A DNA stretch of 64,000 nucleotides from contig NZ_VHIZ01000050.1 of NCBI RefSeq assembly GCF_006494375.1, positions 372,001 to 436,000 on the forward strand, given 5' to 3'. The translations under genes and the position numbers were made by a program. Below the pieces are notes generated by a model. The model did not search any database, was not told the DNA's origin, and saw only the letters and a list, made by a program, of their open reading frames with translations. The first letter of the stretch is position 1; each line of letters opens with the position of its first letter. Below, in pieces: positions 1 to 8,113 of the stretch. This stretch comes from Pantoea anthophila (GTDB lineage Bacteria > Pseudomonadota > Gammaproteobacteria > Enterobacterales > Enterobacteriaceae).

Positions 1-229
1 CCTGACTCTTCTGAATCATGTCGCGAATCGCTTCTTTGGGATTATCCGGTCCGACGCTGATTAAACGCAGCTGACCGATCTTTTCGTCCAGCGTCATTTT
101 TTTCAGCAGCTGGTTAACGAAGGCATCCCGCGCCTGTTCGGTCATCGGGTGGTGACCTGGCACGGTCTCAGCCAGTGCCGGTTGCATCGCGAGGGAAACA
201 GCGAGACTAACAGAGTAAATCCATTTCAT
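1..229 (-). CDS. bglX: Periplasmic beta-glucosidase BglX, 5' end only
   Basis: Only the first 76 or so codons lie in the window; the gene continues beyond base 1. The product begins MKWIYSVSLAVSLAMQPALA, a clear Sec signal peptide, followed by a mature start with the pattern VNQLLKKMTLDEKIGQLR, typical of the N-terminus of GH3 periplasmic beta-glucosidases. BglX hydrolyses beta-glucosides in the periplasm. It is divergent from dld, the same arrangement as in E. coli, which supports the name. The ATG at 229 fits the signal peptide; no catalytic residues are within view. Confidence 0.9.
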   Translation of the reverse strand, partial: MKWIYSVSLAVSLAMQPALAETVPGHHPMTEQARDAFVNQLLKKMTLDEKIGQLRLISVGPDNPKEAIRDMIQKSQ

Positions 230-385
230 CAGGTTGGGTTCTCTTAAGTAACTGCGCAATATCGTATTAACAGGCGGCAGTGTGCCACAAGATGAGAATA
301 GCAGGTAGCCTGCCGCTGTCACACTGCGAGGAGATGAGCGGACGTGCTACAGTTAAGGCGCACTGATAAGACAAGGGAATTGCTC

Positions 386-2089
386 ATGATACCAACCTCT
401 GCCCTGCTTTCTGACCTGCGCCGCCTGGTCGGCCCCTCTCATCTGCTGACTGAACCTGAACAGACCGCCCGCTATCGCAAAGGCTTTCGCTCCGGCGAAG
501 GAGATGCGCTGGCCGTGGCGTTTCCCGGAACGCTGCTGGAGCTCTGGCGGGTTCTGCAAACGCTGGTCAGGGCAGATGTCATCATTCTGATGCAGGCGGC
601 GAATACCGGCCTGACTGAAGGCTCGACGCCGCATGGCGACGACTACGACCGCCCGCTGGTGATTGTCAGCACCCTGCGGCTGGATAAGCTGCAGCTGATC
701 GACAACGGCCAGCAGGTGCTGGCTTTCCCCGGCAGCACCCTCTATCAGCTGGAAAAAGCGCTGAAGCCACTGGGACGCGAACCGCACTCGGTGATCGGCT
801 CCTCCTGCATCGGCGCGTCGGTCCTGGGCGGCATCTGCAATAACTCCGGCGGATCGCTGATCAAACGCGGTCCGGCCTACAGTGAAATGGCCCTGTTCGC
901 CCGAATCGATGCGGAGGGCAAACTGCGGCTGGTGAACCACCTGGGCATTGAGTTAGGCAGCACGCCGGAAGAGATTCTGGGGCGGCTGGATGACGATCGC
1001 TGGCAGCCCGGTGATGTGCAGCACGATGGCCGCCACGCCTCTGACCACGAATATGCTGACCGGGTGCGTGACGTAAATGCCGATACGCCCGCCCGCTATA
1101 ACGCCGATGCGCGCCGTCTGTTCGAAGCCTCGGGCTGTGCCGGCAAGCTGGCGGTGTTTGCCGTGCGACTGGACACCTTTGCCAGTGAACCTCAGCAGCA
1201 GGTGTTCTATATCGGCACCAACGAGCCTGGCGTCCTCACCGATATCCGCCGTCATATCCTGGCGCACTTCACCCATCTGCCGGTGGCGGGCGAATATATG
1301 CACCGCGACATCTATGACATTGCGGAGGTCTACGGCAAAGATACCTTCCTGATGATCGACAGGCTGGGCACCGACAAAATGCCGCTGTTCTTCACGCTGA
1401 AGGGACGGGTCGATGCCTGGCTGAACAAACTCGCCTTCGTTAAACCGCACTTCACCGACCGCCTGATGCAGCGCCTGAGCCGGCTGTTCCCGGCGCATCT
1501 GCCCAAACGCATGAAGCAGTATCGCGACAGATATGAACATCATCTGATGCTGAAGATGTCTGGTGAAGGCGTTGCGGAAGCGCGTAACTACCTGCGCGAC
1601 TACTTCCGTGAAGGCGGAGGCGAATTCTTTGAGTGCGAAGGCAAAGAGGGAGCGCACGCTTTTCTGCATCGGTTCGCGGCTGCAGGGGCGGCCGTACGCT
1701 ATCACGCGGTGCACGCTGACGAGGTCGAGGATATCCTGGCGCTGGATATCGCCCTGCGTCGCAACGATGCTGACTGGTTTGAAACGCTGCCTGAAGCGAT
1801 CCGCGCTTCGCTGAGCCATCGCCTCTACTATGGTCACTTCTTCTGTCACGTCTTCCATCAGGATTACATCGTCAGAAAAGGCGTCGATGTGCACGCCCTG
1901 AAAGCGCAGATGCTGGAGATTCTGCAGGCGCGCGGCGCGGAATACCCCGCCGAGCACAATGTGGGCCATCTCTATCAGGCGAAACCGCAGCTGGCGGCCT
2001 TCTATCGCCAGCTCGATCCCACCAACAGCTTCAATCCCGGCATCGGCAAAACCAGCAAGCAAAAAGGCTGGGCAGTAAAGCAGCCGTAA
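386..2089 (+). CDS. dld: Quinone-dependent D-lactate dehydrogenase
   Basis: FAD-dependent, membrane-associated D-lactate dehydrogenase that oxidises D-lactate to pyruvate and passes electrons to the quinone pool. The 567-residue product matches E. coli Dld nearly end to end: ARYRKGFRSGEGDALAV near the N-terminus, the FAD-binding stretch GSSCIGASVLGGICNNSGG around residues 138-156, and HNVGHLYQAKP then NPGIGKTSK at the C-terminus. An in-frame ATG lies 42 bases upstream, but the start at 386 has an AAGGGA ribosome site about 8 bases ahead and gives the usual family N-terminus. It is divergent from bglX. A GC-rich hairpin follows the stop. Confidence 0.96.
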   Translation: MIPTSALLSDLRRLVGPSHLLTEPEQTARYRKGFRSGEGDALAVAFPGTLLELWRVLQTLVRADVIILMQAANTGLTEGSTPHGDDYDRPLVIVSTLRLDKLQLIDNGQQVLAFPGSTLYQLEKALKPLGREPHSVIGSSCIGASVLGGICNNSGGSLIKRGPAYSEMALFARIDAEGKLRLVNHLGIELGSTPEEILGRLDDDRWQPGDVQHDGRHASDHEYADRVRDVNADTPARYNADARRLFEASGCAGKLAVFAVRLDTFASEPQQQVFYIGTNEPGVLTDIRRHILAHFTHLPVAGEYMHRDIYDIAEVYGKDTFLMIDRLGTDKMPLFFTLKGRVDAWLNKLAFVKPHFTDRLMQRLSRLFPAHLPKRMKQYRDRYEHHLMLKMSGEGVAEARNYLRDYFREGGGEFFECEGKEGAHAFLHRFAAAGAAVRYHAVHADEVEDILALDIALRRNDADWFETLPEAIRASLSHRLYYGHFFCHVFHQDYIVRKGVDVHALKAQMLEILQARGAEYPAEHNVGHLYQAKPQLAAFYRQLDPTNSFNPGIGKTSKQKGWAVKQP

Positions 2090-2100
2090 TCGGCTAACCG

Positions 2101-2128
2101 GCCCGCCTGCTCATCAGAGCCGGCGGGC
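2101..2128 (+). terminator. Possible terminator after dld
   Basis: GCCCGCC at 2101-2107 pairs with GGCGGGC at 2122-2128 just after the dld stop. There is no clear T-run, so this may be a weak or Rho-assisted terminator. Confidence 0.4.
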
Positions 2129-2374
2129 TGATTAAGGCTATTCAGATAACATCCGCATTAAAAACAGTTAACCTCCTTTCTGATATTCTCCCTGATTATT
2201 TATTAAGCGATTCTGTTCTGCGTAATATCTCACAAAAGATTGCCCTGCCAATTGATCATCTGTCAGCCGGAAAATAGAGTGCCGTTGAAAAATAACATAA
2301 AAAGAGAGAATGCCTTATTCAGGCAGCGCTAACCCTTACGGGTGGCGCACTATCCGTTTCAGCAGGGATGAATC

Positions 2375-2938
2375 ATGATGTTAAAGCGATACCTTATGGC
2401 GCTCACGCTGCTGAGCCTTACAGCCTCAGCTTACGGCAGCGCCTCAGTTCAGCGGGGAGTGGATCCAATCCGTCACTTCAGGCTCACCTGTCAGGTCAAC
2501 GATAATCAGGCTGCCCTTCATGGCACCGACTGTGCCGCAGTGGGTGGCGACTTCGCCGCCTGCAATCGCGCCACCCTAACTCTGACTAACAACGGCCCGG
2601 CCCTGACGGACAGGCACTGGGCCCTCTACCTGAGCAACGTCCACCAGAGACTGCGGGTCGAACATGACCAGTTCAGAATGACCCACCTTGTCGGCGGTTT
2701 AACCCGGCTGGAGCCGACAGAGAAGTTCACCGGCCTTGGCGCAGGTGAATCGGTGCAGGTTCCCGTCGTCAGCGAATACTGGCAGTCGTTCGCGCACAAA
2801 CGCCCGGACAGAGCAGAGGATCCCTCCTCGCCTCGCTGCGCTCGCGGAACGACGATCAGGGCCGGTAAAACCCGGCCCTTTTGCCTTAAACCAGCTTCTC
2901 TTCGGGTTCTGCATCCGGCTGCTGACGGCGTTCGATAA
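2375..2938 (+). pseudogene. Chitobiase (beta-N-acetylhexosaminidase) N-terminal remnant
   Basis: The first 138 or so codons encode a signal peptide and the N-terminal carbohydrate-binding domain (CHB_HEX) of GH20 chitobiase: DCAAVGGDFAACNRATLTLTN, then RLRVEHDQFRMTHLVGGLTRLEPTEKF and VPVVSEYWQ resemble Serratia chitobiase closely, with the stretches in family order. Full-length chitobiases are roughly 880 residues. Here similarity stops after EYWQSF, and the frame continues about 45 codons in unrelated, Arg/Pro-rich sequence that runs into the 3' end of the convergent channel gene. The GH20 barrel and catalytic Asp-Glu pair are missing. A Rho-independent terminator in the same orientation lies at 2859-2882, so an internal deletion that kept the 5' end and the terminator is the simplest explanation (inference). 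A folded CHB_HEX fragment could still be secreted. Confidence 0.75.
2859..2882 (+). terminator. Rho-independent terminator
   Basis: GGGCCGG (2859-2865) and CCGGCCC (2872-2878) form a 7-bp stem with a 6-base loop followed by TTTT. The T-run is on the plus strand, so it serves the chitobiase remnant. It lies inside the tail of the remnant frame, just before the stop of the convergent channel gene. Confidence 0.6.
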
Positions 2939-5327
2939 TCATGGTCTGCGGTGTGGAAAGCAGGATGCCCTCTTTACGCAGGCGCGTCAGAATATCGAAC
3001 AGCAGATCGCTTTTGGCGCCGGAAATCTGGCGCTGTCCGGCCACGTTACCGGTCACGCTCAGCACAATGCCCTGCTGGGTCAGATCTTTAAACGAAACAG
3101 ATGGCTCTGGCGTCTCCAGAATGCGTTCGTTTTCGTTGTAAACATCGAGCAGAATATCGCGCACTTTCACCGGATCGATGTTGAGCGGGAAGGTCAGCGT
3201 AATCGTCACCACACCCTGCGCATTGCCCATCGTGGCGTTGCGCACGTTCTGCGAGATAAACTGCGAGTTCGGCACGATAACCGTGGATTTGTCACCCAGC
3301 TGGATCTCGGTGGCACGCACGTTAATCCGGCGGATATCCCCTTCGATGCCGCTGATGGTCACCAGATCGCCCACCTTCACCGGCCGCTCGGTTAGCAGAA
3401 TCAGGCCCGAAATAAAGTTCTTCACGATCTCCTGCAGGCCGAAACCGATACCGACCGACAGCGCACTGACGATCCAGGCCAGCTTGTTCCACTGCAGCCC
3501 CATGATCGACAGGGTCAGCAGGATGATCAGCACATAACCGATGTTGCTGAACAGCGTCACCAGCGACACCCGCATCCCCACGTCCATGGTGGTTTTTGGC
3601 AGGAAGTCGGTGTCGAGCCAGCGGCGCACCGAGCGCAGCACATAGATGCCGACAATCAGGCAGATCAGCGCATTAACCATGTGTGCCGGAACGATATTCA
3701 GGGACTCCAGCCCTTTCCCGCCCCAGAACTCAATCACCTTCTGCAGCAGCTCAATCGGCGTTGAGGAGGCAAACGTCCCGTTGACCAGCGCCAGCGCCAC
3801 AAACAGCACCAGGATGGTCTTACCAATCGCCGTCAGCAGCGTGGCGGTTTGCTGCAGATGACGCTCATTGATGTTGAGCGAACTCTGAATGCGGCGGCCG
3901 GTTGCATTGCTGGTCGAAAAGAGACTCTCACAGCCATCGTTGAGCAGATGGCTCAGGAAGTAGAAGGAGCCAAACAGCAGGCCACACCAGATCACCTCAT
4001 AACTCAGGAATCGCGCCAGCGTGACATAACCGACCAGCAGCGAGATCAGGATGGCGAGTGCGGTCAGGGTCAGCCCCAGCTGGATCAGCCCGACCAGCGT
4101 AGAGCGGGCTTCCGGCGGCGTGCCTGCCAGCGTCATGCGACGACGAACGCGGTTGGTTCGCATGCTGATGGCCAGCGCGGTGCTGCCTATCAGCAGCGCC
4201 GTCAGGCCGTTGGCGAAAATGGTGGTATTCAGACTGGTGCCGACGCTGTAGTTAAAGGCCTCCACCGTCTGGAAGATAAACACCAGCACTGCGGTAATGG
4301 GCGGAAACGGTTTGAGCGCCAGCGCCACTTCATTGGAGATGGTGGGCAAACGCCAGCTCGGCCGCCGCGTAGAGAGAAACGCACGCCCCAGTCCGGCGAT
4401 CAGGCCACAAAAGACGCTGAGCTGAACCAGCCGATCGACAAAGTCCTGCACATTTTCCGAGACCTCATCGCGGCGGGTAAACGCCAGAGCGATAAAGTTA
4501 AAGGTGAGTACTACCGCCACCAGCGTGGTCAGGGCGATCGCGGCCGCCAGGAAGCTGCGGCGCAGTTTGCCTTCCGGCATTTTATGAATGCTGACCCAGG
4601 CGAGAAACTCCTCGCTGTAGCGACGACCCACCGTCATCACCAGCAGCGCCGCCAGCAGCCAGAGCGTACTGCCTATCCGCCAGCCCGGCTCCCAGGAGAG
4701 CGCCGCGGTGTCCTGCAGCTCCTGCAGAAACTCGCCGATCTTCTCACCGTCCAGGTCCTGGCTGTTGGTCAGGGGAGACCAGAAACGCGCACCGAGAATG
4801 GTACCGGAGTTGAGCGCCAGCTGACTTTTCAGCTGGTCACGGCGCAGGTTAACAATCTGCGACGACAGCGTTAAGGCACCATTTTTAATGCCCTCTGCCT
4901 GCTTGATCTGGTCGTCGAGTTTGCTTTTCTGACTCTCCAGCGCGTTTCGCTTGCGCGTCACCTCCGGCGTCTCTTTTACCCCGCTGTCAGCTTTGGGGGC
5001 CGGACCCAGCACCTGCAACTGCGCTTCCAGCTGCTGGCGATCGGGGATCAGCGCCTGACCCAGCGTGTCGGCATTGCCGGAAAGCTCCAGCGCCATCTCA
5101 TTCAGCTGATTCAGTTTGTTTTCGCCCGCGTCGCCTGACACCTGGCTCTTAATCTTATCGAGGATCTTCTGCATTTTCGGCAGTTCAACCGAAGCATTCA
5201 GCTTCGGCTGGGCATCCTGTTCCTGTTCCTGTGCCGCCGCGGTGATATCATCCGCCGCCTGCGTCACCGCCGGGGCAAACACCACCAGCGTCAGCATTAA
5301 CCATGCAAAAAAGGATCTTATAAACAT
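2886..5327 (-). CDS. DUF3772-type MscS-family mechanosensitive channel
   Basis: Large MscS-family channel of 813 residues, expected to release solutes across the inner membrane on hypo-osmotic shock. The start at 5327 gives a signal peptide (MFIRSFFAWLMLTLVVFAPA, then TQAAD); an in-frame start 72 bases upstream would bury it. A charged periplasmic domain with coiled-coil character (residues about 40-190) carries the DUF3772 pattern, then about ten hydrophobic segments follow. The MscS core is near the C-terminus: SVGIGFGLQEIVKNFISGL (pore helix) then GDLVTISGIEGDIRRI and VIVPNSQFISQNV. It is not MscK or YbiO by sequence, so no symbol is given. It sits between dld and pbpG, neighbours in E. 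coli, so it is an insertion relative to that genome. Confidence 0.88.
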   Translation of the reverse strand: MFIRSFFAWLMLTLVVFAPAVTQAADDITAAAQEQEQDAQPKLNASVELPKMQKILDKIKSQVSGDAGENKLNQLNEMALELSGNADTLGQALIPDRQQLEAQLQVLGPAPKADSGVKETPEVTRKRNALESQKSKLDDQIKQAEGIKNGALTLSSQIVNLRRDQLKSQLALNSGTILGARFWSPLTNSQDLDGEKIGEFLQELQDTAALSWEPGWRIGSTLWLLAALLVMTVGRRYSEEFLAWVSIHKMPEGKLRRSFLAAAIALTTLVAVVLTFNFIALAFTRRDEVSENVQDFVDRLVQLSVFCGLIAGLGRAFLSTRRPSWRLPTISNEVALALKPFPPITAVLVFIFQTVEAFNYSVGTSLNTTIFANGLTALLIGSTALAISMRTNRVRRRMTLAGTPPEARSTLVGLIQLGLTLTALAILISLLVGYVTLARFLSYEVIWCGLLFGSFYFLSHLLNDGCESLFSTSNATGRRIQSSLNINERHLQQTATLLTAIGKTILVLFVALALVNGTFASSTPIELLQKVIEFWGGKGLESLNIVPAHMVNALICLIVGIYVLRSVRRWLDTDFLPKTTMDVGMRVSLVTLFSNIGYVLIILLTLSIMGLQWNKLAWIVSALSVGIGFGLQEIVKNFISGLILLTERPVKVGDLVTISGIEGDIRRINVRATEIQLGDKSTVIVPNSQFISQNVRNATMGNAQGVVTITLTFPLNIDPVKVRDILLDVYNENERILETPEPSVSFKDLTQQGIVLSVTGNVAGQRQISGAKSDLLFDILTRLRKEGILLSTPQTMIIERRQQPDAEPEEKLV

Positions 5328-5542
5328 ATGAGTAAAATTCCGGCAGCTTATATCAGGCGATCGTCCCTCGCCAGTCGCGCGTAGTGTAGGACTTTGCAAG
5401 GGATGGCAATATAGGAATAACGGGTATTTTTCGGGCTAATTCCGGGCAGACCGCGCGCGTTACGCCGCTGCCCGGCTCGCCCGGCGCGTCTGCTCAGACA
5501 GCAGACAGCGCCGGGTAACACAGCAGACGTTCTCTGCTCTCT

Positions 5543-6490
5543 TTACTCCACGCCGGCACTGCTGTCCCCGTTGCTGGCGACCTGGCCCGACTTCTGCTTT
5601 TTGTACGCCAGCGCAGCCGCAGGCACCGGCGCGGCTTTGCCGGTCTCGATCCAGCTACGCAGACGGTTGGCATCCGCGAAATGGGTATATTTGCCGAAGG
5701 CATCCAGCACCACCAGCGCCACCGGACGATTGTTGATCATGGTGCGCATCACCAGGCAGTGCCCCGCCTCGTCCGTGTAACCGGTCTTGGTCAGCTGGAT
5801 ATGCCAGTCATTTTTGTAGACCAGATGGTTGGTGTTGCGGAACGGCAGTGCATAGCTCGGATGGGCAAACACGGCCGTCTCTTCTTTGGTGGTGCTGAGG
5901 GCGCCGAGCAGCGGATATTCGCGCGTCGCCTTGAGTAATTTGACCAGATCCTGAGCGCTGGAGACGTTTTGCGTCGACAGGCCGGTCGGCTCCACGTAGC
6001 GGGTCTGTTTCATACCCAGCGACCGCGCTTTGGCATTCATCGCCCGGATAAAGGCGTTGTATCCGCCCGGATAGGCATGAGCCAGGCTGGCGGCAGCGCG
6101 GTTCTCCGAGGACATCAGCGCCAGCAGCAGCATGTTACGGCGGCTGATCTGGCTGTTGAGCTTCACGCGTGAGAAGACGCCACGCATTTCCGGCGTCTGA
6201 CTGATATCGACGGTTAACATCTCGTTCATCGGCAGGTGCGCATCCAGAACCACCATCGCCGTCATCAGCTTGGTGATAGAGGCAATCGGCCTGACCCGAT
6301 CCGGGTGACTGGAGAAGAGCACTTTATTAGTGGTGAGGTCGACAATCATCGCACTGCCAGAGGCAATCTGCGGCTGAGCAATAGGCGTAAGCTGCGACAG
6401 GGAGGTGGTCGCCTGAGCCGGAAGTGAAACAATCTGCCCGGAAACGAGCAGTGCCAGCGAAAGCAGGCTGGAACGAATTTTTGCAGACAT
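5543..6490 (-). CDS. pbpG: D-alanyl-D-alanine endopeptidase (PBP7)
   Basis: Low-molecular-weight penicillin-binding protein that cleaves D-Ala-meso-DAP cross-bridges in murein, in the periplasm. The 315-residue protein has a signal peptide and the three serine-peptidase S11 motifs: SITK at 71-74 (nucleophile Ser71, Lys74), SEN at 128-130 and KTG at 235-237. The body matches E. coli PbpG closely ([27 protein letters not shown]). Its neighbour yohC lies upstream on the same strand with a terminator between them, so it is probably its own transcription unit. Downstream, an 8-bp inverted repeat (CCGGGCAG/CTGCCCGG near 5448-5483) lacks a T-run. Confidence 0.96.
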   Translation of the reverse strand: MSAKIRSSLLSLALLVSGQIVSLPAQATTSLSQLTPIAQPQIASGSAMIVDLTTNKVLFSSHPDRVRPIASITKLMTAMVVLDAHLPMNEMLTVDISQTPEMRGVFSRVKLNSQISRRNMLLLALMSSENRAAASLAHAYPGGYNAFIRAMNAKARSLGMKQTRYVEPTGLSTQNVSSAQDLVKLLKATREYPLLGALSTTKEETAVFAHPSYALPFRNTNHLVYKNDWHIQLTKTGYTDEAGHCLVMRTMINNRPVALVVLDAFGKYTHFADANRLRSWIETGKAAPVPAAALAYKKQKSGQVASNGDSSAGVE

Positions 6491-6629
6491 CGTAGAAAAA
6501 CCCGGTTGGTGTTATGTACTGTGCCAGAGAGACACAGGCCGCCCGCCTCAGTCACGTCGGCGCGCGGGCTGGCAGCAGCATCATACGCGGAAGGTTAAGA
6601 AATTTCCTGGGGAGAGTGTATCCGGGCGT

Positions 6630-6660
6630 AAAAAGAAAACTGCCGCCAGGCCGGCGGCAG
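6630..6660 (-). terminator. Rho-independent terminator of yohC
   Basis: CTGCCGCC (6640-6647) pairs with GGCGGCAG (6653-6660) around a 5-base loop. Read on the minus strand it is followed by TTTTCTTTT, directly after the yohC stop. Confidence 0.8.
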
Positions 6661-6667
6661 CGGTTGT

Positions 6668-7255
6668 CTAGAACAGGCGGGGACCATATCCCCACAGCAC
6701 CACGGTCAGGGCCAGTAACACTTCAAACACCAGCACGCCGATCGCCAGGGTAGAACCGGAGAAGCGCAGGCTCTCTTCACGGTCGATGTTCAGAAACAGC
6801 GGAATGCCGATATAGAGCAGGTAGCCGGTGTAGAGCAGCGCCAGCGCACCCGCCAGCACGCAGAGCCAGACCAGCGGATAGAGCGCTACCAGCCCGCTGA
6901 GAAACAGCGGTGTCGCCACATAACCCGCGAAGACGGTACAGCGCTGCACGCCGGGCCGCTGCGGATAATCACGTGCCATCCAGTGGATCACCCGCCCCAT
7001 CACCGCGACGCCACCGAGAATAATCAGATAGAACAGGATGCCGAGCCCAAGCCCGGTCGCCAGGTTAAGTTGCACATATCGCCCCTCGCCCAGGTTCCAC
7101 CCCAGCTGAGTGGTCCCGATGAAGGCGCAGATCACCGGGATCGCCGCCATCAGCAGAACATGGTGGGTATAGTGGTGCGATACACTCTCATTCTCTTGCT
7201 TGATATCACGCATTTCCTGATTCGGATGCGCCAGAAGTCCCCAGACATGGTTCAT
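6668..7255 (-). CDS. yohC: Inner membrane protein YohC (Yip1 domain)
   Basis: A 195-residue protein beginning MNHVWGLLAHPNQEMRDIKQ, which matches the E. coli YohC N-terminus, followed by about five hydrophobic segments (residues roughly 33-50, 65-90, 105-125, 128-150 and 168-188). It belongs to the Yip1-domain inner membrane proteins. Its function is not established; a role in envelope physiology is only a guess. It lies between pbpG and yohD as in E. coli and is divergent from yohD. Confidence 0.9.
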   Translation of the reverse strand: MNHVWGLLAHPNQEMRDIKQENESVSHHYTHHVLLMAAIPVICAFIGTTQLGWNLGEGRYVQLNLATGLGLGILFYLIILGGVAVMGRVIHWMARDYPQRPGVQRCTVFAGYVATPLFLSGLVALYPLVWLCVLAGALALLYTGYLLYIGIPLFLNIDREESLRFSGSTLAIGVLVFEVLLALTVVLWGYGPRLF

Positions 7256-7458
7256 ACAGTCACTCCTCTGATGCAGTGGGCCGCCCGATGAGCATGCGTC
7301 TTTGGGGGCAGCGTCTTCTCAAGTATAAACGGCAGCAAAACTTTCGTGACGACCGGACAAAAAAACAGCAGAAATAAACGCACCCGCGCGGCCGGGCGGA
7401 AGCGAAGCCAATTCGCGTATAGACTTGAAGAAACAGCCACCGAACAGGGAGTGTCACT

Positions 7459-8037
7459 TTGCATCTGGATATCAACGCATTAATTACGCAGTACGGTTAT
7501 CTGGCACTGTTGATTGGCTGTATTGCCGAGGGGGAGACATTTACCTTACTGGGCGGCGTGGCTGCCCATGAAGGACTGCTGCACTATGCGGGCGTGGTGC
7601 TGGCTGCGATGGGCGGCGGGATCATCGGCGACCAGCTGCTCTACTGGGTTGGCCGCCGCTGGGGAACCCGCATCCTGCGCCGCTTTAAAAAGCATCAGGA
7701 TAAGGTGGTGAAGGCGAACCGCCTGATCAAACGCCGTCCCAGCCTGTTTGTAATCGGCGTGCGCTTTATGTATGGCTTTCGCCTGATTGGTCCCATCATC
7801 ATCGGGGCCAGCCGCCTCAATCCGATGAAATTTTTTATCCTCAATATCATCGGTGCGGCCATCTGGGCGCTGATCTTTGTCACCCTGGGCTATTTTGCAG
7901 GCGGCATTATCGCGCCGTGGCTGCATAAACTCGATCAGCATCTGAAACATCTGCTCTGGCTGGTGGGTGCGGTGGTGTTCGCCTTTGTCCTGCGCTGGGT
8001 GATCCGGCGCTGGCATAACCGTCGGGCCGATCAATAA
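7459..8037 (+). CDS. yohD: DedA-family inner membrane protein YohD
   Basis: A 192-residue member of the DedA/SNARE-associated family, inner-membrane proteins linked to proton-motive-force maintenance and, in recent work on the family, to recycling of undecaprenyl phosphate. Visible family signatures: YGYLALLIGCIAEGET, GGGIIGDQLLYWVGRRWG, then VIGVRFMYGFRLIGPIIIGAS, the conserved F/Y-R-G-like loop and re-entrant segment. The frame opens with TTG at 7459; an AGGGA ribosome site at 7446-7450 is about 8 bases ahead and no in-frame ATG gives the conserved N-terminus, so a TTG start is chosen. Divergent from yohC. Confidence 0.93.
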   Translation: MHLDINALITQYGYLALLIGCIAEGETFTLLGGVAAHEGLLHYAGVVLAAMGGGIIGDQLLYWVGRRWGTRILRRFKKHQDKVVKANRLIKRRPSLFVIGVRFMYGFRLIGPIIIGASRLNPMKFFILNIIGAAIWALIFVTLGYFAGGIIAPWLHKLDQHLKHLLWLVGAVVFAFVLRWVIRRWHNRRADQ

Positions 8038-8113
8038 GCGCTGACAGCTGCCCAAACGAAGCCGCATCGGCATGCTCAGCTATAGTTAACAGCACACTGA
8101 CAGGGAGATGAGC

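Noticed and set aside
3849-4874. 341-codon open frame opposite the MscS-family channel
   Set aside because: Arg/Gln/His-rich shadow inside a gene with clear membrane topology on the other strand.
5448-5483. 8-bp inverted repeat after pbpG as terminator
   Set aside because: The loop is about 20 bases and no T-run follows on the minus strand, so termination cannot be argued from sequence.
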